DNA from: Pseudorasbora parva
Taxonomy: Eukaryota > Chordata > Actinopteri > Cypriniformes > Gobionidae
NCBI RefSeq assembly: GCF_024679245.1
Contig: NC_090177.1
Span: 45,668,018-45,732,017 of the forward strand
Direction of reading: 5' to 3'
DNA: 64,000 bases
Shown here one piece after another: positions 47,787-54,324 of the stretch; position 1 is the stretch's first letter; the number at the start of each line of letters is the position of its first letter. The notes under the pieces were generated by a model. It had not been told where the DNA came from. It saw only the letters and a program-made list of their open reading frames with translations, and made no database searches. The position numbers and the translations under genes were made by a program.

Positions 47787-50335
47787 GTATAATTTATAAG
47801 TAAATTATACTTAAATTAACATAATTATACTTAAATATACGCAATTATTCTTAAATATACGTAAATCCCCCCCCCCCCCAAAAAAAACCCCGCGCCCCCC
47901 CAAAAAAATATATCACCAGCCGCCACTGAATTAGAGCGGAGACTGAGAGCCAGGCCTTCTCGTCCAACATCAGTGCCTGACCTCACTAATGCGCTTCTAG
48001 AAGAATGGGCAAAAATCCCCATAAACACACTCCTAAACCTTGAGGAAAGCCTTCCCAGAAGAGCTGGATCTGTTAGAGAGGGTGGGCCGACTCCAGATTA
48101 AACCCTACGGATTAACAATGGGATGGCATAAAAGGTGTTGGGGTACAATAGGTTGTTTTTAGAGATGAATTAGGTTGAGCCTGGCACTTGTGGCTGTTAT
48201 TTAGGACTGGGATGGTGTAAACAGAGATTGGGCCCCACTCCTTAGCCTAAAAAGTAAGGTGAGCTTGCTTTACTATATAGAAGCCTGCTGTTTGGCTCCC
48301 TGATAAAACATTTTAGAAGTAGAGCTGGATAGATGTTTAAGATGTCGTTATACTCTCTTCTCATTCACTTACTCCAGATTTTATGCTCCTCATTGCCCAT
48401 ATATATATATACAGTCTTGTTCAAAATAATAGCAGTACAATGTGACTAACCAGAATAATCAAGGTTTTTAGTATATTTTTTTATTGCTACGTGGCAAACA
48501 AGTTACCAGTAGGTTCAGTAGATTCTCAGAAAACAAATGAGACCCAGCATTCATGATATGCACGCTCTTAGGGCTGTGCAATTGGGCAATTAGTTGAAAG
48601 GGGTGTGTTCAAAAAAATAGCAGTGTCTACCTTTGACTGTACAAACTCAAAACTATTTTGTACAAACATTTTTTTTTCCTGGGATTTAGCAATCCTGTGA
48701 ATCACTAAACTAATATTTAGTTGTATGACCACAGTTTTTTTAAACTGCTTGACATCTGTGTGGCATGGAGTCAACCAACTTGTGGCACCTCTCAGCTGTT
48801 ATTCCACTCCATGATTCTTTAACAACATTCCACAATTCATTCACATTTCTTGGTTTTGCTTCAGAAACAGCATTTTTGATATCACCCCACAAGTTCTCAA
48901 TTGGATTAAGGTCTGGAGATTGGGCTGGCCACTCCATAACATTAATTTTGTTGGTTTGGAACCAAGACTTTGCCCGTTTACTAGTGTGTTTTGGGTCATT
49001 GTCTTGTTGAAACAACCGTTTCAAGGGCATGTCCTCTTCAGCATAGGGCAACATGACCTCTTCAAGTATTTTAACATATGCAAACTGATCCATGATCCCT
49101 GGTATGCGATAAATAGGCCCAACACCATAGTAGGAGAAACATGGCCATATCATGATGCTTGCACCTCCATGCTTCACTGTCTTCACTGTGTACTGTGGCT
49201 TGAATTCAGAGTTTGGGGGTCGTCTCACAAACTGCCTGTGGCCCTTGGACCCAAAAAGAACAATTTTACTCTCATCAGTCCACAAAATGTTCCTCCATTT
49301 CTCTTTAGGCCAGTTGATGTGTTCTTTGGCAAATTGTAACCTCTTCTGCACATGCCTTTTTTTTAACAGAGGGACTTTGCGGGGGATTCTTGAAAATAGA
49401 TTAGCTTCACACAGACGTCTTCTAACTGTCACAGTACTTACAGGTAACTCCAGACTGTCTTTGATCATCCTGGAGGTGATCATTGGCTGAGCCTTTGCCA
49501 TTCTGGTTATTCTTCTATCCATTTTGATGGTTGTCTTCCGTTTTCTTCCACGTCTCTCTGGTTTTGCTCTCCATTTTAAGGCATTGGAGATTTATTTTAG
49601 CTCAACAGCCTATCATTTTTTGCACCTCTTTATAGGTTTTCCCCTCTCTAATCAACTTTTTAATCAAAGTACGCTGTTCTTCTGAACAATGTCTTGAACG
49701 ACCCATTTTCCTCAGCTTTCAAATGCATGTTCAACAAGTGTTGGCTTCATCCTTAAATAGGGGCCACCTGATTCACACCTGTTTCTTCACAAAATTGATG
49801 ACCTCAGTGATTGAATGCCACACTGCTATTTTTTTGAACACACCCCTTTCAACTAATTCAACTAATTGCCCAATTGCACAGCCTTAAGAGCGTGCATATC
49901 ATGAATGCTGGGTCTCATTTGTTTTCTGAGAATCTACTGAACCTACTGGTAACTTGTTTGCCACGTAGCAATAAAAAAATATACGAAAAACCTTGATTAT
50001 TCTGGTTAGTCACATTGTACTGCTATTATTTTGAACAAGACTGTATATATATATATATATATACACTCTAAAAAATGCTGGGTTAAAAACAACCCAAGTT
50101 GGGTTGAAAATGCACCGACCCAACAATTGGGTTGTTTTAACCCAATGGTTGAGTTGTTCTTACCCAGCAATTGGGTTGTCTTAAGCAACATTTAACCCAA
50201 CCACTGGGTTAAAACAACTCAACCACTGGGTTAAAACAACTCAACTATTGGGTTAAAACAACTCAATTGTTGGGTCGGTGCATTTTCAACCCAACTTGGG
50301 TTGTTTTTAACCCAAGTTGAGTTGCATTTTTTAGA

Positions 50336-50427
<92 letters not shown>

Positions 50428-51228
50428 ATGTGGGTCATGGACTTAGCTGAGGCTTTGTTTATTTTCTGATAGGTCTGCTCTAAGGGGTCTAGACTTTCCT
50501 GGACCATGGCTCAGACTAGTTTAGAGTCCTTTTAAACATAGAAGCTTCAGGACCTTCCAAACAGTGTTATGGGAGCATGTGTCAGCCTGGTTAATTGGTT
50601 CGGTGTTCCCATAGTGTCAGGGGTAGGGGGAACTATTTCACATCTAAAACAGTACAGAATCTCTGGAGCAAAACAGAGGTGAAAAAAGAAGCAGAAACAA
50701 GCAAAAGAGACATTGCTTATGCACATGTTGTAATCTTTTGGAAACACTTAGGATTTTCACAGCTGTTTCTTCAAAATGTTGCTTTTTCATAAAAACTTAC
50801 CGACATTCAAGTGTTGATAATATTTTAATGCATTAATCTAGAAGATTCTTTTGTTTTATTGTTCATTTGTTCATTGCATGTTCAAATTCATACAACAAAA
50901 TCTTCTATTTGTGAAAATGATAAATAAAATAAAAAAACTGGTTAAATAAAATAAAAAAACTGGTGGTGGCTGACAACTTAAAAAAAAAAAACAATGCTGG
51001 CAGGGAACAAGTTTAAATTTTATCAAAAAAAAGTCAGCAATGGTGTAAGGAGGCAGTGTCCATGGTGTTTAGTAATGATGGAAGATTGCACAATTTTGCT
51101 ATAGTAAAAGTATTTGAGTCAACCCTTAAAGACCGAGTGTGATACAACTCCATCCTTGTCCCTGTCCCATGCTTCTCCACTATCCTTCTGTTGCAGAGTT
51201 CTTGGAGTTCATGAAAGGGGTGGAATAA
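27419..51228 (+). CDS. tnnc1: troponin C, cardiac/slow type (6 coding exons)
   Basis: Calcium-sensing subunit of the troponin complex on thin filaments of cardiac and slow muscle; Ca2+ binding lets its N-lobe pull troponin I off actin. Exons 27419-27442, 34222-34252, 38375-38521, 41898-42012, 42098-42234 and 51197-51228 all have GT-AG borders and join in frame to exactly 161 codons plus stop, the standard length. The protein starts [10 protein letters not shown]-hand I (about residues 28-40) is the degenerate cardiac form ([10 protein letters not shown]), whereas loops II ([12 protein letters not shown], from residue 65), III ([12 protein letters not shown], 105) and IV ([12 protein letters not shown], 141) are intact. 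Cys35 and Cys84 of the cardiac type are present. Residue 9 is Ala where Val is usual. Introns are enlarged by transposons but coding sequence is undamaged. A skeletal (tnnc2) identity is excluded by loop I. Confidence 0.96.
28902..28980. repeat. (TG)n microsatellite in tnnc1 intron 1
   Basis: TG repeat with a few interruptions, followed by a short G run. Confidence 0.93.
29938..30180 (+). repeat. inner inverted repeat, left arm
   Basis: Complementary to about 31840-32150 with indels; carries the ttatttctgtcagacgtcta core. Confidence 0.8.
30186..30939. mobile_element. hAT-like MITE with 8-bp target duplication
   Basis: The ends tagaggtgggc and cacacctcta are inverted repeats. The 8-bp sequence ttagttgg occurs at 30178-30185 and 30940-30947, the hAT signature. 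The interior is rich in tatcgatac motifs and has no transposase. Confidence 0.88.
31840..32150 (-). repeat. inner inverted repeat, right arm
   Basis: Reverse complement of 29938-30180; carries cttctgtagacgtctgacag. Confidence 0.8.
32605..33132. mobile_element. hAT-like MITE, 528 bp, 9-bp flanking repeat
   Basis: The ends tagcctgacaagccagac and (complement) tagcctagaaatctagac are imperfect inverted repeats. atagaagag is repeated at 32596-32604 and 33133-33141; an 8-bp duplication (tagaagag) plus one chance base is likely. The 71-codon frame on the - strand has no recognisable domain. Confidence 0.82.
33650..33943. mobile_element. MITE-like sequence flanking the CACTG element
   Basis: Ends ggcttcatgtggacggggcc, similar to 6648-6668. 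Sequence before the insertion (29340-29634) has related tccgatattttctgaaac motifs, so the 4-kb element may have landed inside an older MITE. The left end is not defined. Confidence 0.4.
34222..34252 (+). CDS. tnnc1: tnnc1 exon 2
   Basis: Encodes [10 protein letters not shown] plus one base; acceptor acag before 34222, donor gtatgg at 34253. Confidence 0.93.
34540..34705 (+). mobile_element. L2-like LINE 3' tail, copy 3
   Basis: Reverse complement of the tail seen at 6664-6840 and 19728-19800: shared ctgtgaagctgctttgaaac and gcgctatataaata cores. Only the last ~165 bp are present. Confidence 0.75.
34985..36285 (-). mobile_element. ancient DIRS-like copy, heavily decayed
   Basis: Stretches at 35680-36000 follow the 15830-16230 sequence of the intact DIRS element in order (ttgagccccgagcctgggaa vs tcgagccccccgcctgag; gacatccagccctaatagag vs ggcatccaggcccaacggag; gaggacagtgattcctcaga vs gtggacagtgggtcgtctc). 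No continuous frame survives. The boundaries are approximate. Confidence 0.65.
35574..35691 (+). repeat. 118-bp inverted repeat, left arm
   Basis: Complement of 36661-36778; contains caaagagacaccacttcctg. The arms are nearly identical although the sequence between them is decayed. Confidence 0.85.
36661..36778 (-). repeat. 118-bp inverted repeat, right arm
   Basis: Contains caggaagtggtgtctctttg, the complement of the left arm. The right edge touches the Tc1-like element at 36782. Confidence 0.85.
36782..38218 (-). mobile_element. Tc1-like transposon, 1.44 kb, decayed
   Basis: The ends cagtgtacaaagtattcaga and (complement) cagtggttatggaaagtatt are inverted repeats that extend through a caaatggctgcaatataaca-type run, with TA at 36780-36781 and 38219-38220. 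The - strand frames show an N-terminal [20 protein letters not shown] (37942-37694), [13 protein letters not shown] (first Asp, 37460-37161) and [19 protein letters not shown] (last catalytic region, 37257-36943). Frames do not join, so it is inactive. Located in tnnc1 intron 2. Confidence 0.88.
38223..38330. mobile_element. partial copy of the palindromic MITE at 50064
   Basis: Begins tacactctaaaaaatgctg followed by gggttgttttaagcaa, as in 50062-50190. Only the left portion is present. Confidence 0.6.
38375..38521 (+). CDS. tnnc1: tnnc1 exon 3
   Basis: Encodes EF-hand I (degenerate) to the first residues of loop II, ending DEVDEDG; 147 bp, acceptor gtag, donor gtaaag. Confidence 0.95.
38930..39118 (+). 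mobile_element. SINE-like fish repeat, left part
   Basis: Phrases cgaggtcctgactctggcca, ggtgtcctggccacattt and caatcatggcctcctaataa are characteristic of a common fish interspersed repeat. It continues at 39907 after the CACTC-ended insertion. Confidence 0.6.
39121..39906. mobile_element. 786-bp CACTC-ended non-autonomous element
   Basis: Ends cactcaaaaaaat and atttttttgagtg are inverted repeats. TG at 39119-39120 is repeated at 39907-39908. Removing the element rejoins the flanking repeat as cccatacactgaattggc. Interior is non-coding, with a catgctgggaactagaaata run shared with 14255-14290. Confidence 0.8.
39907..39965 (+). mobile_element. SINE-like fish repeat, right part
   Basis: Continues the 38930-39118 repeat: gaattggcgcgatcacgctc then tctcctctgtggtgt. 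Confidence 0.55.
40968..41761 (-). mobile_element. internally deleted Tc1-like element
   Basis: The ends cacttacctaaagga and (complement) cactcgcctaaaggattatt are inverted repeats flanked by TA (40966-40967, 41762-41763). A single - strand frame (41613-40975, 212 codons) fuses the HTH DNA-binding half ([40 protein letters not shown]) directly to the last catalytic segment ([18 protein letters not shown]). The two catalytic Asp regions are deleted, so the protein could bind but not cut. Lies in tnnc1 intron 3. Confidence 0.88.
41898..42012 (+). CDS. tnnc1: tnnc1 exon 4
   Basis: Encodes the rest of EF-hand loop II (GSGTVDFEE), the [18 protein letters not shown] linker helix and the start of loop III; 115 bp, donor gtatgt. 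Confidence 0.95.
42098..42234 (+). CDS. tnnc1: tnnc1 exon 5
   Basis: Encodes EF-hand III ([12 protein letters not shown]) and most of IV ([13 protein letters not shown]); 137 bp, acceptor acag, donor gtaagt. The preceding intron is only 85 bp. Confidence 0.95.
42581..43682. mobile_element. 1.1-kb CACTG-ended non-autonomous element
   Basis: Ends cactgaaaaaaat and atttttttcagtg are inverted repeats; TG is repeated at 42579-42580 and 43683-43684. The interior is AT-rich, with an agaatgcattgtggcatg run near 42842, and is non-coding. Same end type as 29637 and 39121. Confidence 0.75.
43685..44379. other. intronic sequence without recognised element
   Basis: tnnc1 intron 5. No gene; contains ctaaaccctaaacctaacc near 43976-43996, a short simple-sequence run rather than a telomeric array. 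Confidence 0.4.
44380..45225. mobile_element. 846-bp MITE, GGGGCCTGTACCAT ends
   Basis: ggggcctgtaccat at 44380-44393 is the perfect complement of atggtacaggcccc at 45212-45225. Candidate 3-bp duplication cag. The interior carries a poly-A run (44547-44574) and the ccccagagcaggttagc motif shared with 26940-26970. A Harbinger-like origin is a guess. Confidence 0.7.
45337..45793. mobile_element. 457-bp mariner-type MITE inside a Tc1-like element
   Basis: Ends cactgcgtgcagaattatta and (complement) cactgcgttaagaattatta are inverted repeats. TA flanks at 45335-45336 and 45794-45795; removing it restores ggtgtataaatccag, the expected Tc1 sequence. Non-coding, with internal poly-T tracts. Confidence 0.88.
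47078..47529 (+). pseudogene. hAT transposase remnant: TTF-type N-terminus plus dimerisation end
   Basis: 47078-47335 encodes an N-terminal stretch with [20 protein letters not shown] and [11 protein letters not shown], typical of TTF-type zinc-finger hAT transposases. 47332-47529 encodes [19 protein letters not shown] and [15 protein letters not shown], the C-terminal hAT dimerisation region. The frames overlap by 4 bases and the whole catalytic core between them is deleted. Confidence 0.85.
47756..47787. repeat. (ATT)n microsatellite
   Basis: Short ATT run inside the hAT derivative, followed by AT-rich imperfect repeats and a C run near 47868. Confidence 0.9.
48412..50043 (-). mobile_element. 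Tc1-like transposon copy A, long TIRs
   Basis: 1,632 bp with inverted repeats of about 215 bp (48412-48628 with 49818-50043), outer ends cagtcttgttcaaaataata. TA flanks at 48410-48411 and 50044-50045. Almost identical to copy B at 60586-62214. Inserted in TA-rich sequence of tnnc1 intron 5. Confidence 0.95.
48740..49705 (-). pseudogene. Tc1-like transposase, copy A
   Basis: DD34E-type transposase. Catalytic boxes [28 protein letters not shown] and [20 protein letters not shown] are all in one frame (49522-48740). The N-terminal HTH (49705 to about 49580) is cut off by a stop and an insertion near 49585-49600 (gatttattttagctcaac here, gatcattttagctgaac in copy B). The poly-A run giving KKR is intact in this copy. 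One further difference replaces Ala by Pro before the CFSY motif. Confidence 0.92.
50064..50338. mobile_element. 275-bp palindromic MITE
   Basis: cactctaaaaaatgc at the left pairs with gcattttttagagtg at the right and complementarity continues inward for about 120 bp. The interior is built of repeated gggtt/aaccc phrases. TA flanks at 50062-50063 and 50339-50340 within a TA tract. Confidence 0.88.
50339..50422. repeat. (TA)n microsatellite
   Basis: Pure TA run right of the palindromic MITE. A shorter run lies at 50044-50063. Confidence 0.95.
51197..51228 (+). CDS. tnnc1: tnnc1 exon 6 with stop
   Basis: Encodes (E)FLEFMKGVE then taa; acceptor gcag before 51197. This is the canonical troponin C C-terminus. 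Confidence 0.95.
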
Positions 51229-51285
51229 ATGATGAACGAATGTCTTCCTGATGTTTCTTCCTGGATTGTCACACTGATAGTAAAT

Positions 51286-51291
51286 ATTAAA
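51286..51291 (+). terminator. tnnc1: candidate tnnc1 poly-A signal (ATTAAA)
   Basis: ATTAAA lies 58 bp after the stop codon in taaatattaaagcttgatg. A longer 3' UTR cannot be excluded. Confidence 0.45.
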
Positions 51292-51884
51292 GCTTGATGA
51301 GAGAGATCAACAGAGGATATGCCAGTCTATGATGTATCTGATTAATATGTCTATAATTTTCAAGATGATATTTTAAGATTTAATCATTGCACACACTTGT
51401 AAACAAATTTTGAAGTCAAAACCAAGTTGTGTAGATTTAAGACTTTCATAGGGTTTAGTTTGTCTACTAATTTATTCATTTTACTGAAAACATTTGACCT
51501 TGGCATTTCTTTAGTAAATCAGTTATGATTACACACTGACCAGACTTGGGATCTGAGCCTAAATATTTGTGTGACTTTATTTTGCAAGAGGCTAATTTCA
51601 AATAATAAAAAGGTTAAAAAAATCTGTCTGACATTCTGCTCTATTCCTCAAATTATTTCTCAAATTTAATGACATTTTACTGCTGTCTGTTTTACACTGG
51701 GAAAGAAATAGTTATCCTAAATTTAATCCAATAATCCACATCTTTCAAAAAAGTGTTTAAAGTAAATATCGAGTTTACATTTGAGAGTGTGTTTTATCTA
51801 TCAAATTAACAAAATTCATGAAAATAGAATAAAGCTTTTGAGAATTGTGGCCTGTTTTATTCATTGAGTCATACATGGATGCCC

Positions 51885-52080
51885 AGTTTCACAGACAAGG
51901 CTTAAGTCTAGTCTCAGACTAAAACAAATGTTTGAGCTGTTTTAACTGAAAGCATATCTTAAAATATGTCAGCACCATTGTTTTGTCTCAAGATGCACAC
52001 CATTAATGTTCCCATAATGTATTTATGCAATGACCATTAGTCTGTTAGCCTGTGTTGTGAAGAAATGTAAGATAGTACAT
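51885..52080. mobile_element. fish interspersed repeat (MITE-like)
   Basis: gcccagtttcacagacaagg, cttaagtctagtctcagact and ttgagctgttttaactgaaa are phrases of a common fish repeat. The ends are not clear. 51292-51884 shows nothing else. Confidence 0.5.
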
Positions 52081-52088
52081 AAGTTATA

Positions 52089-52610
52089 CAGTGGGTAAAG
52101 AAAGTATTCAGACTCCCTTAAATGTTTCACTCTTTGTTATATTGCAGCCATTTGATAAAATCATTTAAGTTCATTTTTCTCTCTTTAATGTACACACAGC
52201 ATCATGTTGACATTTTTGCAGATTTATTAAAAAAGAAAAACTGAAATATCACATGGTCCTAAGTATTCAGACCCCTTATATATTTAGCTCAGGTGCTGTC
52301 CGTTTCTTCTGATCATCCTTGAGATGGTTCCACACCTTCATTTGAGTCCAGCTGTGTTTGATTATACTGATTGGACTTGATTAGGAAAGTCACACACCTG
52401 TCTATATAAGACCTTACAGCTCACAGTGCATGTCAGAGCAAAGGAAAATCAGGAGGTCAAAGGAACTGCCTGAAGAGCTCAGAGACAGAAAAAGGGCATG
52501 GCACAGATCTGACCAAGGACACAAAAAAATGTCTGCTGCACTTAAGGTTCCTAAGAGCACAGTGGCCTCCGTTTGGGATGACCAGAACCCTTCCTAGAGC
52601 TGACTGAGGG
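52089..52610 (+). mobile_element. Tc1-like fragment, same family as 36782
   Basis: Begins cagtgggtaaagaaagtatt after TA and runs through tctataagacc- and ctgcctgaagagctcagaga- like sequence equivalent to the complement of 37700-38218. The + strand encodes only the transposase N-terminus and ends near 52610. Confidence 0.8.
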
Positions 52611-52639
52611 TATTATTAATGTAAATATACTTCAGAGAC

Positions 52640-52872
52640 AGTTTACTCATTTAAAATTCTAGGGGTACCAACAATTGTGGCCGATTTGTTTTAGAGAAAA
52701 GCATTTTTCATAATGTGATTTACCCCCATTGTCAATTATTTTACTTAAATGAAAGGTTAGATTTTTGTGGATACTTTTTATAGAAGATCAAAAGGATAAA
52801 CAATGTAGATTATTTTTTACAGCCATATTTGATCATATTTACCAGGGGTACCAACAATTTTGACCACGACTG
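52640..52872. mobile_element. terminal fragment of another Tc1/mariner element
   Basis: Ends ggtaccaacaattttgacca then cgactg, followed by TA (52873-52874). The same phrase in weaker form (ggtaccaacaattgtggcc) occurs at 52664-52683. Confidence 0.55.
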
Positions 52873-53097
52873 TATATATATGTATATAAAATTCATGGTA
52901 GGACATTTACAAAATGTCTACATGAAACATGACCTTTACTTAATATCAATGACTTTTGCTATAAAACAAAATTGATCATTTTGACCCATACAATGTACTG
53001 TTGGCTGGTTGTGTGCTCTAGGGTCACAATATAAACCTTCATAAGCACATAAACCATCAGGTAAAATAAATGTTCAAACGCTGTGTCTCAATTAAGT

Positions 53098-53103
53098 TTA
53101 TTT
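53098..53103 (-). terminator. atp6ap1: candidate atp6ap1 poly-A signal (AATAAA)
   Basis: AATAAA on the - strand about 0.9 kb after the stop codon. No closer canonical signal was chosen with confidence. Confidence 0.35.
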
Positions 53104-54004
53104 AACACCGACACAATATATACATTTAGGAGCATACACCTCCAAAACGTGCCGGCATGAGATGACAATGGACAAACTTTTCATCTTGTAAGTATCAACC
53201 AGACGTGCCATCAACATAAACATGTTATTCATGAGAGCTATTTGTGCAAATGATTCACTACAATAATATTATTGAAAGAAAGACACATCATGCTGATATT
53301 AAAATGCCTCTGGTAAACTTTTTCTAATATTTAAATACAGCTCACAACATGTTCCCTTAAAATCAAAACCCATATTGGTCAGTTCTCACAACAGCTCACA
53401 GAAACATCTATGAACACACACTGGACACACAGCTATGAGGAAACTACAGTGGGGAAACTCAAAAACAGACACTGGATTCAAACATACAGTACCACCAATA
53501 AATAATACTTCTCATATTTACAGCACACAAACATTAGGATGTCTGTTAATAGATATTTCTTTTATACGAATAATTTATAGTGTAAAGTGTACAATTTACA
53601 TTTAATGGGTGCCCCGATCTGCAAAGACAATACGATTTTTTCTGGAAATGTAAACAAAATATAAAAAGAATTATAATGTAGTGCATTTCTAGATATTTCG
53701 CTCAAAGAATACTTAAGAATGAATCTCGCAAAAAGTCAATTCTGAGGGGAAATATTATTTAAATAGTAAAGTATTTATATCATATTAATATTTGTTGTTA
53801 ATTTCTGAAATTTTGATTATAAAAAATGCTTTGCATTAAAGTCTCAAGAGAATCACCACTGAGAACTTCCTAAATGATCCAAAAATGATTCTTCATTTCA
53901 TATTTGTTGTCACACTCAAATCAGTTGTACAATCACACGTAATGACAAGAAATGAATGAAATATTCTCTAAATAAAGCAGAGACTGGTGCTGTGAGGATG
54001 ACTT

Positions 54005-54214
54005 TTAGTCGGTCTGGGGCACAGAGATGGCAGGACCCTTGGGGTCGTCGAAGCGGTCCATGGTGCGGAGCTGCATGATCATGTGCAGGCCGTAAGTGAG
54101 AACCAACACCATGAGCAGAGACGTGACAAGCCCCATCCAGATGCCAGGAGTGAAGAAACTGGCACAGTCACTGGCATAAGAGAAGTCATTCCCAGCTATA
54201 TTAAAGCCCTGGAC
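54005..54214 (-). CDS. atp6ap1: atp6ap1 last coding exon
   Basis: 70 codons including stop, from [17 protein letters not shown] to the C-terminal tail; acceptor gacag. Confidence 0.95.
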   Translation of the reverse strand, partial: VQGFNIAGNDFSYASDCASFFTPGIWMGLVTSLLMVLVLTYGLHMIMQLRTMDRFDDPKGPAISVPQTD

Positions 54215-54251
54215 CTGTCGAGAGAGAGAGAGAGGAGAGAGGAGAGAGGAG

Positions 54252-54324
<73 letters not shown>

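Larger units (their letters stand above)
46604..47928 (+). mobile_element. internally deleted hAT element, 8-bp duplication
   Basis: Ends cagtggcggcttg and agccgccactg are inverted repeats. aattagag is repeated at 46596-46603 and 47929-47936. It carries only the two extremities of its transposase gene. It split the surrounding Tc1-like transposase precisely at ...LWDELE. Confidence 0.92.
45258..48140 (+). mobile_element. decayed Tc1-like element hosting two insertions
   Basis: The left terminus tattgccaagagtattggga is a classic fish Tc1-like end. On the + strand scattered transposase remnants remain: [20 protein letters not shown] (45860-45925), [11 protein letters not shown] region, and [15 protein letters not shown] (46560-46600), resumed after the hAT insertion by [20 protein letters not shown] and [20 protein letters not shown] (47930-48070). 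The right terminal repeat is truncated. Interrupted by a TA-flanked MITE and a hAT derivative. Confidence 0.82.
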
